Source of the DNA: Clavelina lepadiformis
Lineage: Eukaryota; Chordata; Ascidiacea; Aplousobranchia; Clavelinidae
Assembly (NCBI RefSeq): GCF_947623445.1
Contig: NC_135248.1
Span: forward strand, 4,960,977 to 5,024,976
Reading direction: 5' to 3'
DNA length: 64,000 nucleotides
Position numbers and translations under genes: made by a program. A model generated the notes under the pieces. The model was not told the DNA's origin and made no database searches. It saw nothing but the letters and a program-made list of their open reading frames with translations. Positions within the stretch are counted from its first letter, which is position 1. Each line of letters begins with the position of its first letter. Positions 49,032 through 61,260 of this stretch are shown here, piece by piece.

Positions 49032-52000
49032 TTACGTCATCCAGCGTTGCCTTTGACCTTGCCAAGTTTCATCCGGACTTTTCAACGTCTTCAGTTTTTG
49101 GATAAGGTGACCAAAATCTTCATCGTCATTAGTCTCCTGAAAAACATGCTTTTGTGTAGTTGTTTTTACTTTAATAAGGGAACGCATTTAACCTTTAACA
49201 TCAACACCATGCAAATTATAACACTTTAAATACTTTGTTAGTGGTATATAAGTATCTTGTAATGGTTTACCTTATTAAAAGGATAAGGATCGTTCTTTTT
49301 ACATTGGCCGGGATATGCATTTCCAGATTTGATCGCGGCTTCGGTACCTTCACCTAAAATGATAACTTTTAAGTCGACCATGGTTCACAATTTTCCGGTA
49401 AATGTTATTTCTGTATATATCGGATCAATATTACAACAAAAATTTTGTTATTTTATTGTTAGACTAGGTCCTGTTCACTTCAAAATCAATAATCCAACGG
49501 ATTTATTCCAACTTAACTCGTTTATTTATAAGCCGGTACCTTGAAAAAACATTATAACCAATAAACTTAAGTAAACTAGCTCTAAGTGAAAGTGACCTAT
49601 ATTTGAATAATTGCATAATATCAGAAATTCGGCCATAAGCTTTGTTGTGTGAGGGTTGACCGAGAAAGCGTTGTTAAAGCCGATGATTAAATTATTCAAC
49701 TATGGTTAAGCACTAGTTGGTTATTCCTCAACAACTAAGTCTACAAATAAACCGATGATTTATAAAACTTTCACTGTACAATACCTTCTTGCACTATCTG
49801 TGCCACCATCATCATGCCTTCATCCTCGTGATTGAGGAGATGACAGTGAATGACAGCAACGCCGACGTACTTGTGCGCCATAAAACGAATCTAATTAAAA
49901 AAAGAAGCGATTAGACTTAGAAATGCACAAAATTAGACAAAAAATTAATTTCTTTTGTTGACCAATTACGGAAAACTCACCGTGATGTTACTCATGGGTG
50001 GGATAAGCAGAACATCGTGAAAAGTACCGGCGTCGCTGTAACCTAATATACCTTTTCCTCCAGCTTTCCAGCGTTGATCATGCCCGAGGTATTTCAATGG
50101 GTGATCTGATTTCTTAATTTCATCTGTGCCTATAGCATACAAAATGCGTTACAAACCACGTAAAATCTTTAAATGTGATCATAAACTACACAGAAAGCTT
50201 TATTAAGGTTTCAAATCGACAGTAATGAGAAAGGTTAAGCATTTAGGCCCTGTCAAAAATAACGATTAATAAAAAAGTTTATTTCTATAAGTTCGAACTG
50301 GATGTCATTGATACTGTCTGTCTTAATTCCAAAGCTACGCCGCTTAGCAGTCAATTACCTGCATACATTTCGTGTTGATGGAAGCACTCTGAACCATCTT
50401 GGGCGTAAAGCGCCATTGGATTCGGGCCGTTTGCTGATGTTTGTGCATATGGACCCGTATAAGGGTTGTAGCTTATCACCTATCGTAGATGAAAATAAAG
50501 ATAGCATCTTTCACTGTGTATATTGCCGTATAGACGTTAATTGTTTTACTAGCTGTATTAAAACAGCATAACCCAAGCCGTTTCCTGATCGATTAAATTT
50601 TAAGAACGCATTGTTTTAATCATTAAAACAATGCGTTGCAAAATTACCTGGAAATGATTGACGTGAATATGAATTGGGTGACTGGTCGCAGGATCGGTAT
50701 TGACAAAATACCATTCCTGTACAGTGCCAAGATGAGCTTTAAATCTAGTTGAAAAAACCAAAATACTGCTTAAAGATTTTTTACAGATAAAACGCATTAA
50801 TTCTTTTAAATACACAAAATGTGATGTTTTCATTAAAATGTGCTGAATTGTACAGCAGCCTACCTATAGTAAGTCGGGAATTTGAAGACTTCTCTGTTCA
50901 GTCTCGTCCATGGATTGAGTTCAATCACAAATCTTCCCGTAACCTGTATAAATACTAAGGTCTTTAAAATCATAAAACTACAAGAAAACAGTTACAAAGC
51001 ATATGACTGAGTTTTAAATCTAATTTCTTTTCAGAAACACCTTTAAAAACTTAAAGCAAACAAAATTCTTTTACCTCTTCTTGGGATAGTTGTCGAAAGT
51101 CGCCAATAAAATGTTGTCTAGCTGGTAACTTGTGCGTATAAAAGTCTTCTTTGCAGTTCCTTTAACGACAAGTTTCAAAAGCGTTCCGTTCCAACGTTGA
51201 ACAGTTCCCAAAGACATGTTGTCTTCGTACAACGCAACAGATTGTAGCTGTAACAATTGTTACTGTTATCATGTTGTCATTAATTTTGTCTAGGCTAACC
51301 AGCTAACCTGTAAAAAAGTCCCATAAAAGTGATTAGTGACTGGATTACTATAAGCGTGCATTTAAAACCAACAGGCTCACTCCTTTAGTTTAAAAATAAT
51401 TTGCAAAGCTTATGTGGCACGGACAAACCTGATAAAATGGTCATTTTTTTGCCAAAATTGTCAAACGGTTCGATACAAACGGTCCAAGCCAACTTAGGAT
51501 CTTTTGCGATCTAAGTCAACCAGTACAATGTTCATGAAGGATGCAATCCAAATACCTTGTACGTTCCAGGAGTGTTGCACACGACCAGCCAATCAGCACG
51601 AGCAGATGGAACGAGCAGTGTTCTTTTGTGTTTCTGAAACCTTGCTTTGTCAAGGTATATACCGTCTATAGCAATTTCCCTGACTTGGCATCCTTTTGCT
51701 TTAGCACCGGAATTGTCCGTAATTGTTAGCTCGAGTGACGCACTTCCGCCAGCATTGACCAGCCTTGAAAAAAGTAATAATTATTTTGGGTCTGTTTATT
51801 GAGATATTGTTTTGATTATCTGGGTAAAATATCACGGTAAAATGCCAAAGTAGTATATTCATTATGTTGGACAATATGTAATACCTGAATCGTTTTATTT
51901 GACCACTCTTAAGAGTGTAAGTAGGCCACAGTTTTCCATTGGTCGTAAAGTATTCGATGCCGGCGTTTTCGTCCGATAGCCAATCCTCTAATGTTCTTTT

Positions 52001-54427
52001 TTCGCCAATTAAAGGATATTTTCGATGCCTGCACAAGTAATTTCAGTAAAAATCACCGAAATGCAGTATTTCGAACTTAAAGTATTTTATGGTGACAGAA
52101 AAGAAGCTGAGTCAAGGTACCTGAATGCTTCGTATACTTCCATCTCATCTTGTTGATGTACAAAACCGCGGAAAGCGTTGTTTACGAACATCATTGTGGG
52201 TTGAAACACAAGTCTCACTTCGTGATGACAATTGTCTGGGCACGAGACATCCAGGAGATGCTGAGGAGTTATGGAGGGATCAGGTGCATCTTCCACGATG
52301 ATCATGCCCGCCATCCCGCTATTTACCTATAACAAAAATTATTTCCGAAATTTAGTTGGTCATCATGTTCAGTGTTATAGTTTCCTTATCATTTCCGCCA
52401 AAGAAAAATTATCTTTTGTCTGTTTGTCTGTTAACAACATCGTTCGATCGAGTATGTTTTTATAGGTTTAGTGGCCGTGCTAGTTGTTACCAGCAATTAT
52501 TACGCTGATTATGTTTGAGCATGTTTTAAACCCGTTAGGCTTTGATACCTTGTACTGTTCATTGGCGCGTGCTAGTAGCAACTGGCTTTGATTTGTCGTC
52601 CCCACCGCGCATTTAACGAAAAATAAAATGATTGAATGATTTAGTATCGGTTTTACCTGCTATCGTATTTTAATCAAGTTTTCAAGGTGTCTTGTCTATT
52701 CAATAGGATACAAGTAAAAAATGACTAAACTTTGGGAAATAAGCCTAAATTAAAAAACCCGCCACTGGAACTAATCTCAGGTCATGCTTACCCTTGCTGT
52801 GAGAGAAAAAACATACGTGTCGCGTGTATAGTATATTGTTGTGCAACCTGTGATTAGTAAAGTCAAGACAACTTTCGTCGGCTAGAAATGTCAAAAGTTT
52901 TTAAGGTGTTGAAAAACGTCAACTTTCGGTTTGTTGGTGTTAGCCTATTGCTGCGATTAGGAACCAGCACGCTTCTTAATAGGCCGTACGAAACAGTCAT
53001 TACAAACGATCCTGGGCCGCTTTTGAATGCAAATTGCAGCAGCCATGCAGAAATTAACTCTTGAAAGTTAATATTTAAAAGCGACTTTATCTGTATATCA
53101 TCAAAATTACTCTAAATACCTCATCATGAGAGAATGGCAAGTATGTTTGCAAAAAACTGTGGTTAATTTACATTCGAAACTTGATTCATATTACCTGTTA
53201 AACGTTGACATAATGAAGGAACGTATTAATGAATTGCGGTGAAAAAAATGCTGTGTTATGACAAATACAATATAAAAGCATTCTATTACCTTGACGGAGG
53301 CACACACTTTCTGAGTGCTTTTCAAATTATGTTTGACATTTTACCGATAATAATAACAAATTAAAGAACCTGAAACAAAGTGCTGCCGTGTAGGTGAGGA
53401 TGATACCAAAAGGTACCGGCCGGTTGATCCTCGTTTATTTGGTAGTAGTAGTTGTAGCTCTTTCCAGGTCCCACATCAACGAAGACATTATCTTGAGGCT
53501 CCTGTGGCAATCATCAAATATTGAAATGCATTACAACATATACGCCTGTATGTACTACTTAATATATGTTTCAAATAACTTACCCAACGTATATGCGAGC
53601 CCAAAAGTAAATTATAAACACACAAACTATATTCATAGGTTTGTTTAAGTTGTGATAATGCCACCCCATCAGGCCACCCTCAGGTTTACCTCTCCGCTGA
53701 TGTGAAGACCGTGGGTATGGATGTTAGTGGTGTTAGGAAGCCTAAACTTGTTTAAGGGAAGCACTTTCTCTGGGAGCTCCAATTTATTAACCTACAAATG
53801 ATATATTGATATACCAATGATATTTCTTTAACAAGCACAAGCAAAGAAATATATAGACTACGTTATACCGTACAACTTTTATCGTCAGAAGTTTAGGTCC
53901 TTTTTATTTCATTAGCCTGTGGTTTACTGCATGTTTGCATTCAGCTGCCAGGTGATGCTATAAGAAGTCAAGACTTACATATCATCATTGACTCACCAAT
54001 TTTAAATTTACGCGGTCACCTTTCCTTATTTTCCAAGTGGGTGCCGGTATTTCTCCATTATACGTTCTTCGTACCATTGTTAGCCATTCCACTTTAAAGT
54101 CTTTCATTTGTACTGGGCAATTCCAAATTCAGAGCTCCATTGACGGCGTCATATTCTGCTGGTTCCGAAAAGACTTCTCCACCTGGGAACTTATTCAAGT
54201 CAAACTGATTACAAACAAATGTGAAATTGAAGATATTGTTATCCGAGCTAAAATGGTTTTAATGTGGTCCCGTTTTCAAACTAGAACTTCCGAGAATGAA
54301 TTAGAGCAAAATATTGCAACAAAATCTTCCACTCACCAATAAAATTGCACGGTTTATTATGTGAACACTCATTTGAGAACGCAGATGCAACGACAAAACA
54401 AATACTAGCAATAGCAATGATTTTCAT
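49032..54427 (-). pseudogene. Laccase-like multicopper oxidase gene D, duplicate of gene C with frame changes
   Basis: Exons (minus): 54427-54337, 54182-53997, 53791-53690, 53501-53370, 52326-52121, 52028-51885, 51763-51556, 51510-about 51421, 51247-51075, 50943-50864, 50744-50648, 50479-50359, 50129-49981, 49890-49785, 49353-49271, 49136-49032. All four copper motifs remain (HTHGLH, WYHPHLHG, HPIHIHVNHF, HCHLLNHEDEGMM). Two exons differ in length from gene C: exon 2 has one extra base in a G run near 54115, and exon 9 lacks one base near 51130. Both break the frame, so as read D is a pseudogene; homopolymer errors are possible because the other exons are fully open. It shares the odd intron 8 junction with gene C. 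Signal peptide MKIIAIASICFVVASA. Confidence 0.82.
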
Positions 54428-54714
54428 CACTGTTTTGCAATAACCGTTCTTAACTACTTTGAACTAAAACTGCACAAGCAAACAATGCCGTAAATGAAGA
54501 TGGGCAAAATTACGCAACATTTTTAACTTTTTTCAAAACTCAGCTGTTTCAAATTTTTACGCACACCAGCATCAGCTCACTATTCAAATGTAAGCGTTTA
54601 ACCAATTTATCAAAGAAATTTGCCTAAGATCGTGTTTTCCATCAGTGCGTGAGAAAGACGCATCTCCACTATCTTGGCAAGCAGTAATATAGCAGTACAT
54701 GCAGCAATAGTAAT

Positions 54715-55205
54715 ATTAGCAGGAGTAGTAGTAGTAGTAGTAGTGGTAGTAGTACTAGTATAACCTTTATACTTAAAACTACAAACGATGCGTAAGACCA
54801 CGACGCTTATAAACCTACAGATTTTACAGCAGTTTGAAATCACTTGCAGATAAAAAAAAGTGATAAAAATAGAATTGTGGATAAAATTTTGGCGGGAAAT
54901 TTTACTTGGCCTAATATTGAATTGGTTGGGCGGGTCTTGTAAAACGTTCGTGATTAATTGCAGAATAAACACACCTGTCCTAAGGAAAGTTTGGAAAGAT
55001 CAGCAAGATATATAAGAAGCAAAATCTTCATTCCAAGTTTATTTTTTCTTAAATGTTTATGAGTATGATGATAAGTATTCAGCTTTGGAATTCGTGGAAA
55101 AGTTTTCCGAAGCCTTCGTTTTTATGCACAAAGCGGTAAATCTATATTTACATTGACATTAACGTTTAAAATTAATGTTTGCATTAAAGACATTGAACAT
55201 TAAGT
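54715..55205 (-). repeat. Dispersed repeat R1, inverted truncated copy next to gene D
   Basis: Duplicate of 13080-13550 in the same position relative to gene D, with a GTA microsatellite at 54725-54762. It abuts an inverted MCO scrap at 55210. Confidence 0.7.
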
Positions 55206-55209
55206 GATA

Positions 55210-55735
55210 TTCCCATCAATCATTTCCAGGTTATTTTGTAACAGATTGTTTTAATCGATCCGGAAAGGGCTTGGGTTATGCTGTTTTAGCAAAAGTAGTA
55301 AAACAATGAACGTCTACACGGCAATATACAGTGAAAGTTTCTAGCTTTATTTTCATCTACGATAGGTGATAAGCTACAATCCATATACGGGCTCATATAC
55401 AGAAACATCAGCAAGCAGCCCGAATCCATTGGCGTTTTTCGCCCAAGATGGTTCAGTGTGCTTCCATGAACACGAATTGTATGCAGGTAATTTACTGTTA
55501 AATGGCGTAGCTTTCGAATTGAAACAGACAGTATCAATGAAATCCATTTCAAACTTTTAGAAATAAACTTTTTTATTAATCGTTATTTTTGACAGGGCCT
55601 AAATGCTTAACCTTTCTCATTACTGTCGATTTGAAACCTTAATAAAGCTTTCTGTATAGTTTATGATCACATTTAAAGATTTTATATGGTTTGTAACGCA
55701 TTTTGTATGCTATTGTATTGCTATTGCTATTGACC
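55210..55735 (+). pseudogene. Inverted fragment of a multicopper oxidase gene (exon 11 tail and exon 12)
   Basis: The tail of exon 11 ends at 55229, and exon 12 lies at 55366-55486 (VISYNPYTGSYTET) with its donor. Intron 12 runs to about 55735 and the similarity stops there, before exon 13. It corresponds to 13553-14060 of the other unit, which continues further, so this copy lost its right part, replaced by R2-type repeat DNA. Confidence 0.82.
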
Positions 55736-55744
55736 GATTGTATA

Positions 55745-56044
55745 TTGTACATGGTTGTATAAGACAATATCCCATAACGAAATGAAACCCCGCATACTTT
55801 GAAAAGAGATGATTGAAGATGATTTCAGGCAAAGTCTTATAAGCAAATTTACAAAACGAGTTGTTTCTAATTCCAGATTTATTTCTTCATTTGCATGAAA
55901 CATTTTAATTATTTCCTATACAAGGAACCTGTACCAATTAAGCCCCACCTAACAGTTTTTTGAAAATAACTCAAGAATCATAAATGAAAATAGACTGAAA
56001 AATCGTATCATATTGTATCGTACCACAGCCGTGAGGGTATATGA
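55745..56044 (+). repeat. R2-type repeat block, left part of a tandem duplication
   Basis: 55745-55930 matches the A/B flank block at 3740-3930. 55860-56044 matches 62180-62355 in direct orientation up to the point where the hAT MITE begins. The unit resumes at 60681, so a tandem duplication was split by the mobile insertions. Confidence 0.7.
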
Positions 56045-56351
56045 CAGGGGTGGGCAAACTATTTGAACCCGAGAGCCGCTTTGGTTGTTAAATTTTTACT
56101 GACGAGCCAAGTCATAAGAACGTATGACGTCATAAATAATTGATGTCGTTTAATTGTTCCATATCTGCATTCCTCAATCGAAAAATATCATTAAATTTGG
56201 ATAAATAATAACTTGTCATCAATGCTGGCCTAAATAAAGAAAAGAAAAAGAGAGAAACGTTCATAAACAGTACTCTTGGTAGTCTTTGCAATTTTATTGA
56301 AATTTTACGATTCGACTAGAAGAGCCACAAAAAACATGCCGAAGAGCCGCA

Positions 56352-59300
56352 TGTAATGAAATTCCTTTGTTAAACTCGCCTCGTTTTATCTTGATTACTT
56401 GTGTTTGTCTGCTTTGCGCATTCCTTAGTTGTAGACTAAGATTACTCCACAGTTCGTATTGTCACAAACGAACACCCTTTCAGCTGTGAGGTTGTGTTGC
56501 TTTTATACTATTATTGTTTTACTATTATTCTATTATTTCAGGTGATTGATTTACGTTAAATAAAGCTAAGAATAACGGCATCATTTAGTACAATTTATTT
56601 AACGTAATTTGTAGGCTGACAATAACATGTCTAAAACAAGTGCGCTGAAACCTGCCAAACTAGAAGTTGACATCAACTGCGAAACCGCCAGCAAATCATG
56701 GAAACATTGGAAAAGAACGTTTGATAACTTCCTAGCTGAACTTGCGCGAGAACAAACTTCTACAGCTCCTCCCATCAACAAACTTCAACTATTGACGAAT
56801 TTCGTGTCGGCGGAGATATTTGAATTCATAGAAGATTGCAATACGTACGACTCTGCTGTTGAAATCCTACAAAATTTACTCGTCAAGAAACCGAACGAAA
56901 TCTTTGCTCGCCACTTATTGGCAACGAGAAAGCAGCAACCAAGCGAGTCCCCAACGCAGTTTATGCAAACGTTGCAAATACTCAGCAAAAACTGCCAGTG
57001 CAAAGATGTGACTGCGGAACAATATCGCAAAGAACTCTGTAGAGATGCATTTATTAACGGTCTCGCATCTCCCTCGATCCGTCAAAGACTTCTAGAGAAT
57101 ACAACCCTTTCTCTCGAATCAGCAGTAGACCAAGCAAATGCGTTAGACATGGCAAGCAAGAATGCCTCCGCATACAACATGCACAGCACAACATGCTCAT
57201 CGGCCTCCACAAGCCCGCAAAGTCTTCATAGTAAAAATGAAATAGAGAATCGAGGAGAGCTCGAGACAACGACGTACATCGCAGCTTCTTTCAAGAAGAA
57301 AAAGTGCTATTTTTGCGGTTATGACTTTCATGACAGGAGATCTTGTCCAGCGCGAAATCTCACGTGCAACAAATGTGGGAAAATTGGACATTTCCTGAAG
57401 GTATGTAAAAGTAAATACCCTTCGAAAACCGTCGCTACAGTAGCGAAAGCTACACCGACCTTGTGCGCAATTTATCCGCACAACCTACTTGAAGCGGCGC
57501 TAATGATATCAATACGTGATCAAAACCTATGCGCTCTGGTTGACTCTGGAAGTTCCGATAACTACATCAATGCCGTCACCGCAAAATCACTGAATCTTCC
57601 AATAACCCCAACACGCCAAGAAGTATCTATGGCACAAAGCAACTTAAGATGTGCAATGTTAGGTTCCTGCACAACCAACATCGTCGTTAACAACCGCAAA
57701 TACGAAAACGTTCAATTCGGAGTCATGGACAACTTATGCAGCGACGTGATCTTAGGTCAAGCATTCCAGAAACGGCATAATCGGCTTATAATCAAATATG
57801 GTGGTATTGAGGAAGACTTTACCTTATCCAAATCCATAGTCTGTGCTTTACCAGCGGCCACTATTGCAATGGAAACCTTATTTCCACAGTTACCAAAATC
57901 TTGCAAACCTATTGCAGTCAAATCACGGCGGTATAGCAAACCCGACGAACAATTTATTCGAGAAGAAATCAACAAAATGCAAGATGATGATGTAATTGAA
58001 CTCAGTCGGTCTCCGTGGCGAGCACAGATAGTAGTTGTTCGCACTGAAGGAAAAACCCGAATGTGTGTCGACTACTCGCAAACGATTAACCTCTACACTC
58101 ACGTAGACGCATATCCATTTCCAAGAATAGATGACCTGATAAATAAACTTGCAAAGTATTCCGTCTTCTCAAAATTCGACTTGAAATCTGCATATCATCA
58201 GATTCCGATATTGGAAACCGACCGTGTCTACACAGCGTTTGAAGCCAATGGCAAGTTATGGCAATACAAAAGAATTCCATATGGTGTCACAAACGGAGGG
58301 ATCAACTTCCAGAGAGCAATTGACCGCATCATTGATGAAGAAAATCTGAACGACGCTTTCGCATACCAAGATGACGTCACGGTCTGTGGCAGGACACAAC
58401 AAGAACACGACGACAATGTCCAAAAACTGCTTACCGTATTCAAACGCCGAAACTTAACATTCAATGAAAGCAAGACTGTCAAATCGGTTTCGCAAATCAA
58501 CGTTCTTGGTTACCAAGTCCAACACAAAACAATCAAACCAGATCCTGACCGACTACAGCCGCTTCAAGAATATCCTCTCCCACAGAACAAAAAGGCTCTA
58601 CAACGCCTTCTTGGCTTCTTGTCTTACTATTCGAAGTGGATTCCACGGTTTTCCGACAAAGTGAAACCACTAACGACAGTCCAGTCCTTTCCCCTCAGTG
58701 AAGAGGCGGAGCAAGCGTTTCACCAGCTCCTAACGGAACTGGCCACCACCTCATTACAATCCATTGATGAGACTACGCCATTTGTTGTTGAGTGCGACGC
58801 TTCAGATGTTGCTGTATCAGCATCTCTAAATCAAGGTGGACGACCGGTCGCTTTCATGTCACGTATGTTGCACGGAAGTGAATTGAAGTATCCAGCTATA
58901 GAAAAAGAAGCGACGGCAATCATCGAAGCTACTCGGAAGTGGAAAGATCTTTTACAACGCCAAAGCTTCGAACTAGTAACTGACCAGCGATCAGTAGCTT
59001 ACATGCTTGACAATCGTCGTCGCACGAAAATCAAAAACAATAAAATCCAAACTTGGCGCTTGGAACTTGCCTCTCTTAATTACTCAATTCGCTACCGTCC
59101 TGGCAAAATGAATCCGGTCGCAGACTGTCTCTCAAGATCAACCAGCGCCTCTATCTATCAACCAAGTCAACTAGAAGACATCCATAATAACCTGGGCCAT
59201 CCTGGAGTCACCAGAATGTTGCACTTTATTCGCATGAAGAATTTACCCTTTTCAACCGACGAAATACGGAAAGTATGTTCGAACTGTAAGATATGCGCTG

Positions 59301-60634
59301 AAAATAAACCACGATTTTACAGACCTCCCCAGATGGCGTTAATAAAAGCTACAAAGCCAATGGAACGAATTAGCATCGACTTCAAAGGACCGATACCTTC
59401 ATCATCTAAGAACAAGTATATCTTAACCATAATCGACGAGTACTCACGATTTCCATTCGCTGTGCCGTGTCCAAACATGAACTCGACAACAGTGATTCAG
59501 GGACTGAATCAACTGTTTACCCTCACTGGATTACCCAGTTATATTCACTCTGACCGTGGACCCTCTCTTATATCACACGAACTTCGCACTCACCTTCGAA
59601 ACTTGGGAATTGCAACAAGTTCATCAACCCCATATCACCCCACTGGAAATTCCCAAGTGGAGAGATACAACGGTATCATCTGGAAAACACTTACGCTAAT
59701 ACTCAAGTCAAGGAAACTCCCATTACCCCAGTGGGAACTAGTGTTACCTGAAGCCTTGCATTCTATAAGGTCGCTGCTCTGCACGGCATCAAACGTGACA
59801 CCTCACCAAAGATTTTTCTCCTTTGACCGACGCTCTACCTCGGGACCTTCAATACCATCGTGGCTGATCGCTCCCAATAAAGTGTACCTCCGACGTTTTG
59901 TACGCAACAGCAAATACGATCCCTTGGTAGACGAAGTTGAATTGATAGATACAAATCCAACGTATGCACGCGTCCGACGGCCAGACGGACAGGAATCTAC
60001 AGTGTCTTTGAACGATCTCTCACCATGCCCTCAAGAAGCGCCAAACAGGAACGAAATACCCGTCACAGAAAATTTTATAAGCAGCCCTTCACCAAACATT
60101 GAAGTTCAAAACGATGCTCCTGTCACGGACGAACCAGAAATAGAGAACATGCCGACAGAAAGAAATCTTCGCCGATCAAGCCGAACCAACAAAGGGGTAC
60201 CTCCACCCCGTTATGGCGAACAGTGAAATATTTCGTATGTAGACTAACTTGTGTTACCTATCAGTACGTATACGATACGTGCTCAGTATATGTTATTTTG
60301 TGTACGTGCTTATTGCAAGCCCAAGCCAATGTATAATACCATGTCCATTATACAATCACAGTATTAGACCAAAATTATTATAGGCCAGGTGAATGTAATG
60401 AAATTCCTTTGTTAAACTCGCCTCGTTTTATCTTGATTACTTGTGTTTGTCTGCTTTGCGCATTCCTTAGTTGTAGACTAAGATTACTCCACAGTTCGTA
60501 TTGTCACAAACGAACACCCTTTCAGCTGTGAGGTTGTGTTGCTTTTATACTATTATTGTTTTACTATTATTCTATTATTTCAGGTGATTGATTTACGTTA
60601 AATAAAGCTAAGAATAACGGCATCATTTAGTACA
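56352..60634 (+). mobile_element. Ty3/Gypsy LTR retrotransposon, looks whole
   Basis: LTRs of 241 bp at 56352-56592 and 60394-60634, starting TGTAATG and ending GTACA, are identical by eye. The 5-bp duplication CCGCA lies at 56347-56351 and 60635-60639. One long gag-pol frame lies between, with no env. A 14-base stretch just after the left LTR (56594-56607) is the exact complement of 56561-56574 inside the LTR, as in self-primed Tf1/sushi-like elements. Total 4283 bp. Identical LTRs mean very recent insertion. No break was seen. It sits inside a hAT MITE. Confidence 0.93.
56627..60226 (+). CDS. Gag-Pol polyprotein of the Gypsy element
   Basis: Single frame of 1199 codons. Gag occupies about residues 1-260, with two zinc-knuckle-like Cys/His clusters near 227-260 (CYFCGYDFHD, CNKCGKIGHFLKVC). 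Protease follows with DSGSS near 304. Reverse transcriptase spans about 425-640, with FDLKSAYHQ near 518 and YQDD near 580. RNase H follows with ECDASD near 722. Integrase has an HHCC zinc region near 852-890, the DDE core (DFKGP near 918, SDRGP near 975, QVERYNG near 1010) and a short C-terminal tail. The domain order (RNase H before integrase) is that of Metaviridae (Ty3/Gypsy). The predicted gag and pol are in one frame. Confidence 0.93.
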   Translation: MSKTSALKPAKLEVDINCETASKSWKHWKRTFDNFLAELAREQTSTAPPINKLQLLTNFVSAEIFEFIEDCNTYDSAVEILQNLLVKKPNEIFARHLLATRKQQPSESPTQFMQTLQILSKNCQCKDVTAEQYRKELCRDAFINGLASPSIRQRLLENTTLSLESAVDQANALDMASKNASAYNMHSTTCSSASTSPQSLHSKNEIENRGELETTTYIAASFKKKKCYFCGYDFHDRRSCPARNLTCNKCGKIGHFLKVCKSKYPSKTVATVAKATPTLCAIYPHNLLEAALMISIRDQNLCALVDSGSSDNYINAVTAKSLNLPITPTRQEVSMAQSNLRCAMLGSCTTNIVVNNRKYENVQFGVMDNLCSDVILGQAFQKRHNRLIIKYGGIEEDFTLSKSIVCALPAATIAMETLFPQLPKSCKPIAVKSRRYSKPDEQFIREEINKMQDDDVIELSRSPWRAQIVVVRTEGKTRMCVDYSQTINLYTHVDAYPFPRIDDLINKLAKYSVFSKFDLKSAYHQIPILETDRVYTAFEANGKLWQYKRIPYGVTNGGINFQRAIDRIIDEENLNDAFAYQDDVTVCGRTQQEHDDNVQKLLTVFKRRNLTFNESKTVKSVSQINVLGYQVQHKTIKPDPDRLQPLQEYPLPQNKKALQRLLGFLSYYSKWIPRFSDKVKPLTTVQSFPLSEEAEQAFHQLLTELATTSLQSIDETTPFVVECDASDVAVSASLNQGGRPVAFMSRMLHGSELKYPAIEKEATAIIEATRKWKDLLQRQSFELVTDQRSVAYMLDNRRRTKIKNNKIQTWRLELASLNYSIRYRPGKMNPVADCLSRSTSASIYQPSQLEDIHNNLGHPGVTRMLHFIRMKNLPFSTDEIRKVCSNCKICAENKPRFYRPPQMALIKATKPMERISIDFKGPIPSSSKNKYILTIIDEYSRFPFAVPCPNMNSTTVIQGLNQLFTLTGLPSYIHSDRGPSLISHELRTHLRNLGIATSSSTPYHPTGNSQVERYNGIIWKTLTLILKSRKLPLPQWELVLPEALHSIRSLLCTASNVTPHQRFFSFDRRSTSGPSIPSWLIAPNKVYLRRFVRNSKYDPLVDEVELIDTNPTYARVRRPDGQESTVSLNDLSPCPQEAPNRNEIPVTENFISSPSPNIEVQNDAPVTDEPEIENMPTERNLRRSSRTNKGVPPPRYGEQ

Positions 60635-60680
60635 CCGCATGTGGCTCGCGAGCCGCAGTTTGCCCACGTCTGGTAAATGA

Positions 60681-61260
60681 CTACGACATATTAAAACCAC
60701 AATACCTGACAACCCCCCAAAAAAAATTTATATAGAATTTAAAAATTTTTGAAAAAAATTGTGCGTTATCCTTTTCCTACTAAGTTGGTTGTTACATGAA
60801 TATTTCATTAGGCTGACAACAGTTCATTTAACCGGCCAAATTCTCAGTTATTTTTTTCTCAATTAACAAAACCAGCTTAACTGCAAATATCAAGTTTTTG
60901 TTGTGCTCTAGCGAATAGTTGGATCACGTGACATGGATGAAATCTGGTAAACCATCATGAATTTATATTAGTTTTTATATAGGGATAAAAATTTTCTTTC
61001 ATTTGCACGGGTTTGCGAAATATGAGCAATGGGCCTTATTAGGGGTAAAACGGTATAGGGTCTAAACTTATTTTCAAAACAAAGAAAAGCACAGTAAATT
61101 GATACTGTGAAACTCACCATTGCATAAGTAACTAGTCAGACAGTAAACGCAAATTGAAATAAGAAAAATATATCGTTTAAAGTGGTCATGAAAAGTAAAA
61201 GGTTTTTAAAATTACTGAAAGTACTGTAAATAAAATTAACCACAGCCATTATTACACTTT
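60681..61260 (+). repeat. Tandem-duplicated block, first copy right of the hAT insertion
   Basis: Begins ctacgacatattaaaacc and matches 62352-62940 in direct orientation at high similarity, about 1.67 kb apart. It leads into R1 copy 3. Together with 55860-56044 it forms the first unit of a tandem repeat whose second unit starts near 62180. Confidence 0.7.

Larger units (their letters stand above)
56045..60672. mobile_element. hAT-type MITE split by a Gypsy element
   Basis: The left end is CAGGGGTGGGCAAACT at 56045 and the right end is the inverse of CAGACGTGGGCAAACT ending at 60672. Flanking 8-bp duplications are gtatatga (56037-56044) and gtaaatga (60673-60680), seven of eight matching. Without the Gypsy insertion it is about 340 bp. 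The duplicate site near 62344-62351 reads gtatatgactac with no insertion, a natural empty site. Non-coding. Confidence 0.88.

Noticed and set aside
56599-58664. Minus-strand and +2 frames inside the Gypsy element
   Set aside because: Shadows of the long gag-pol frame; no independent motifs.
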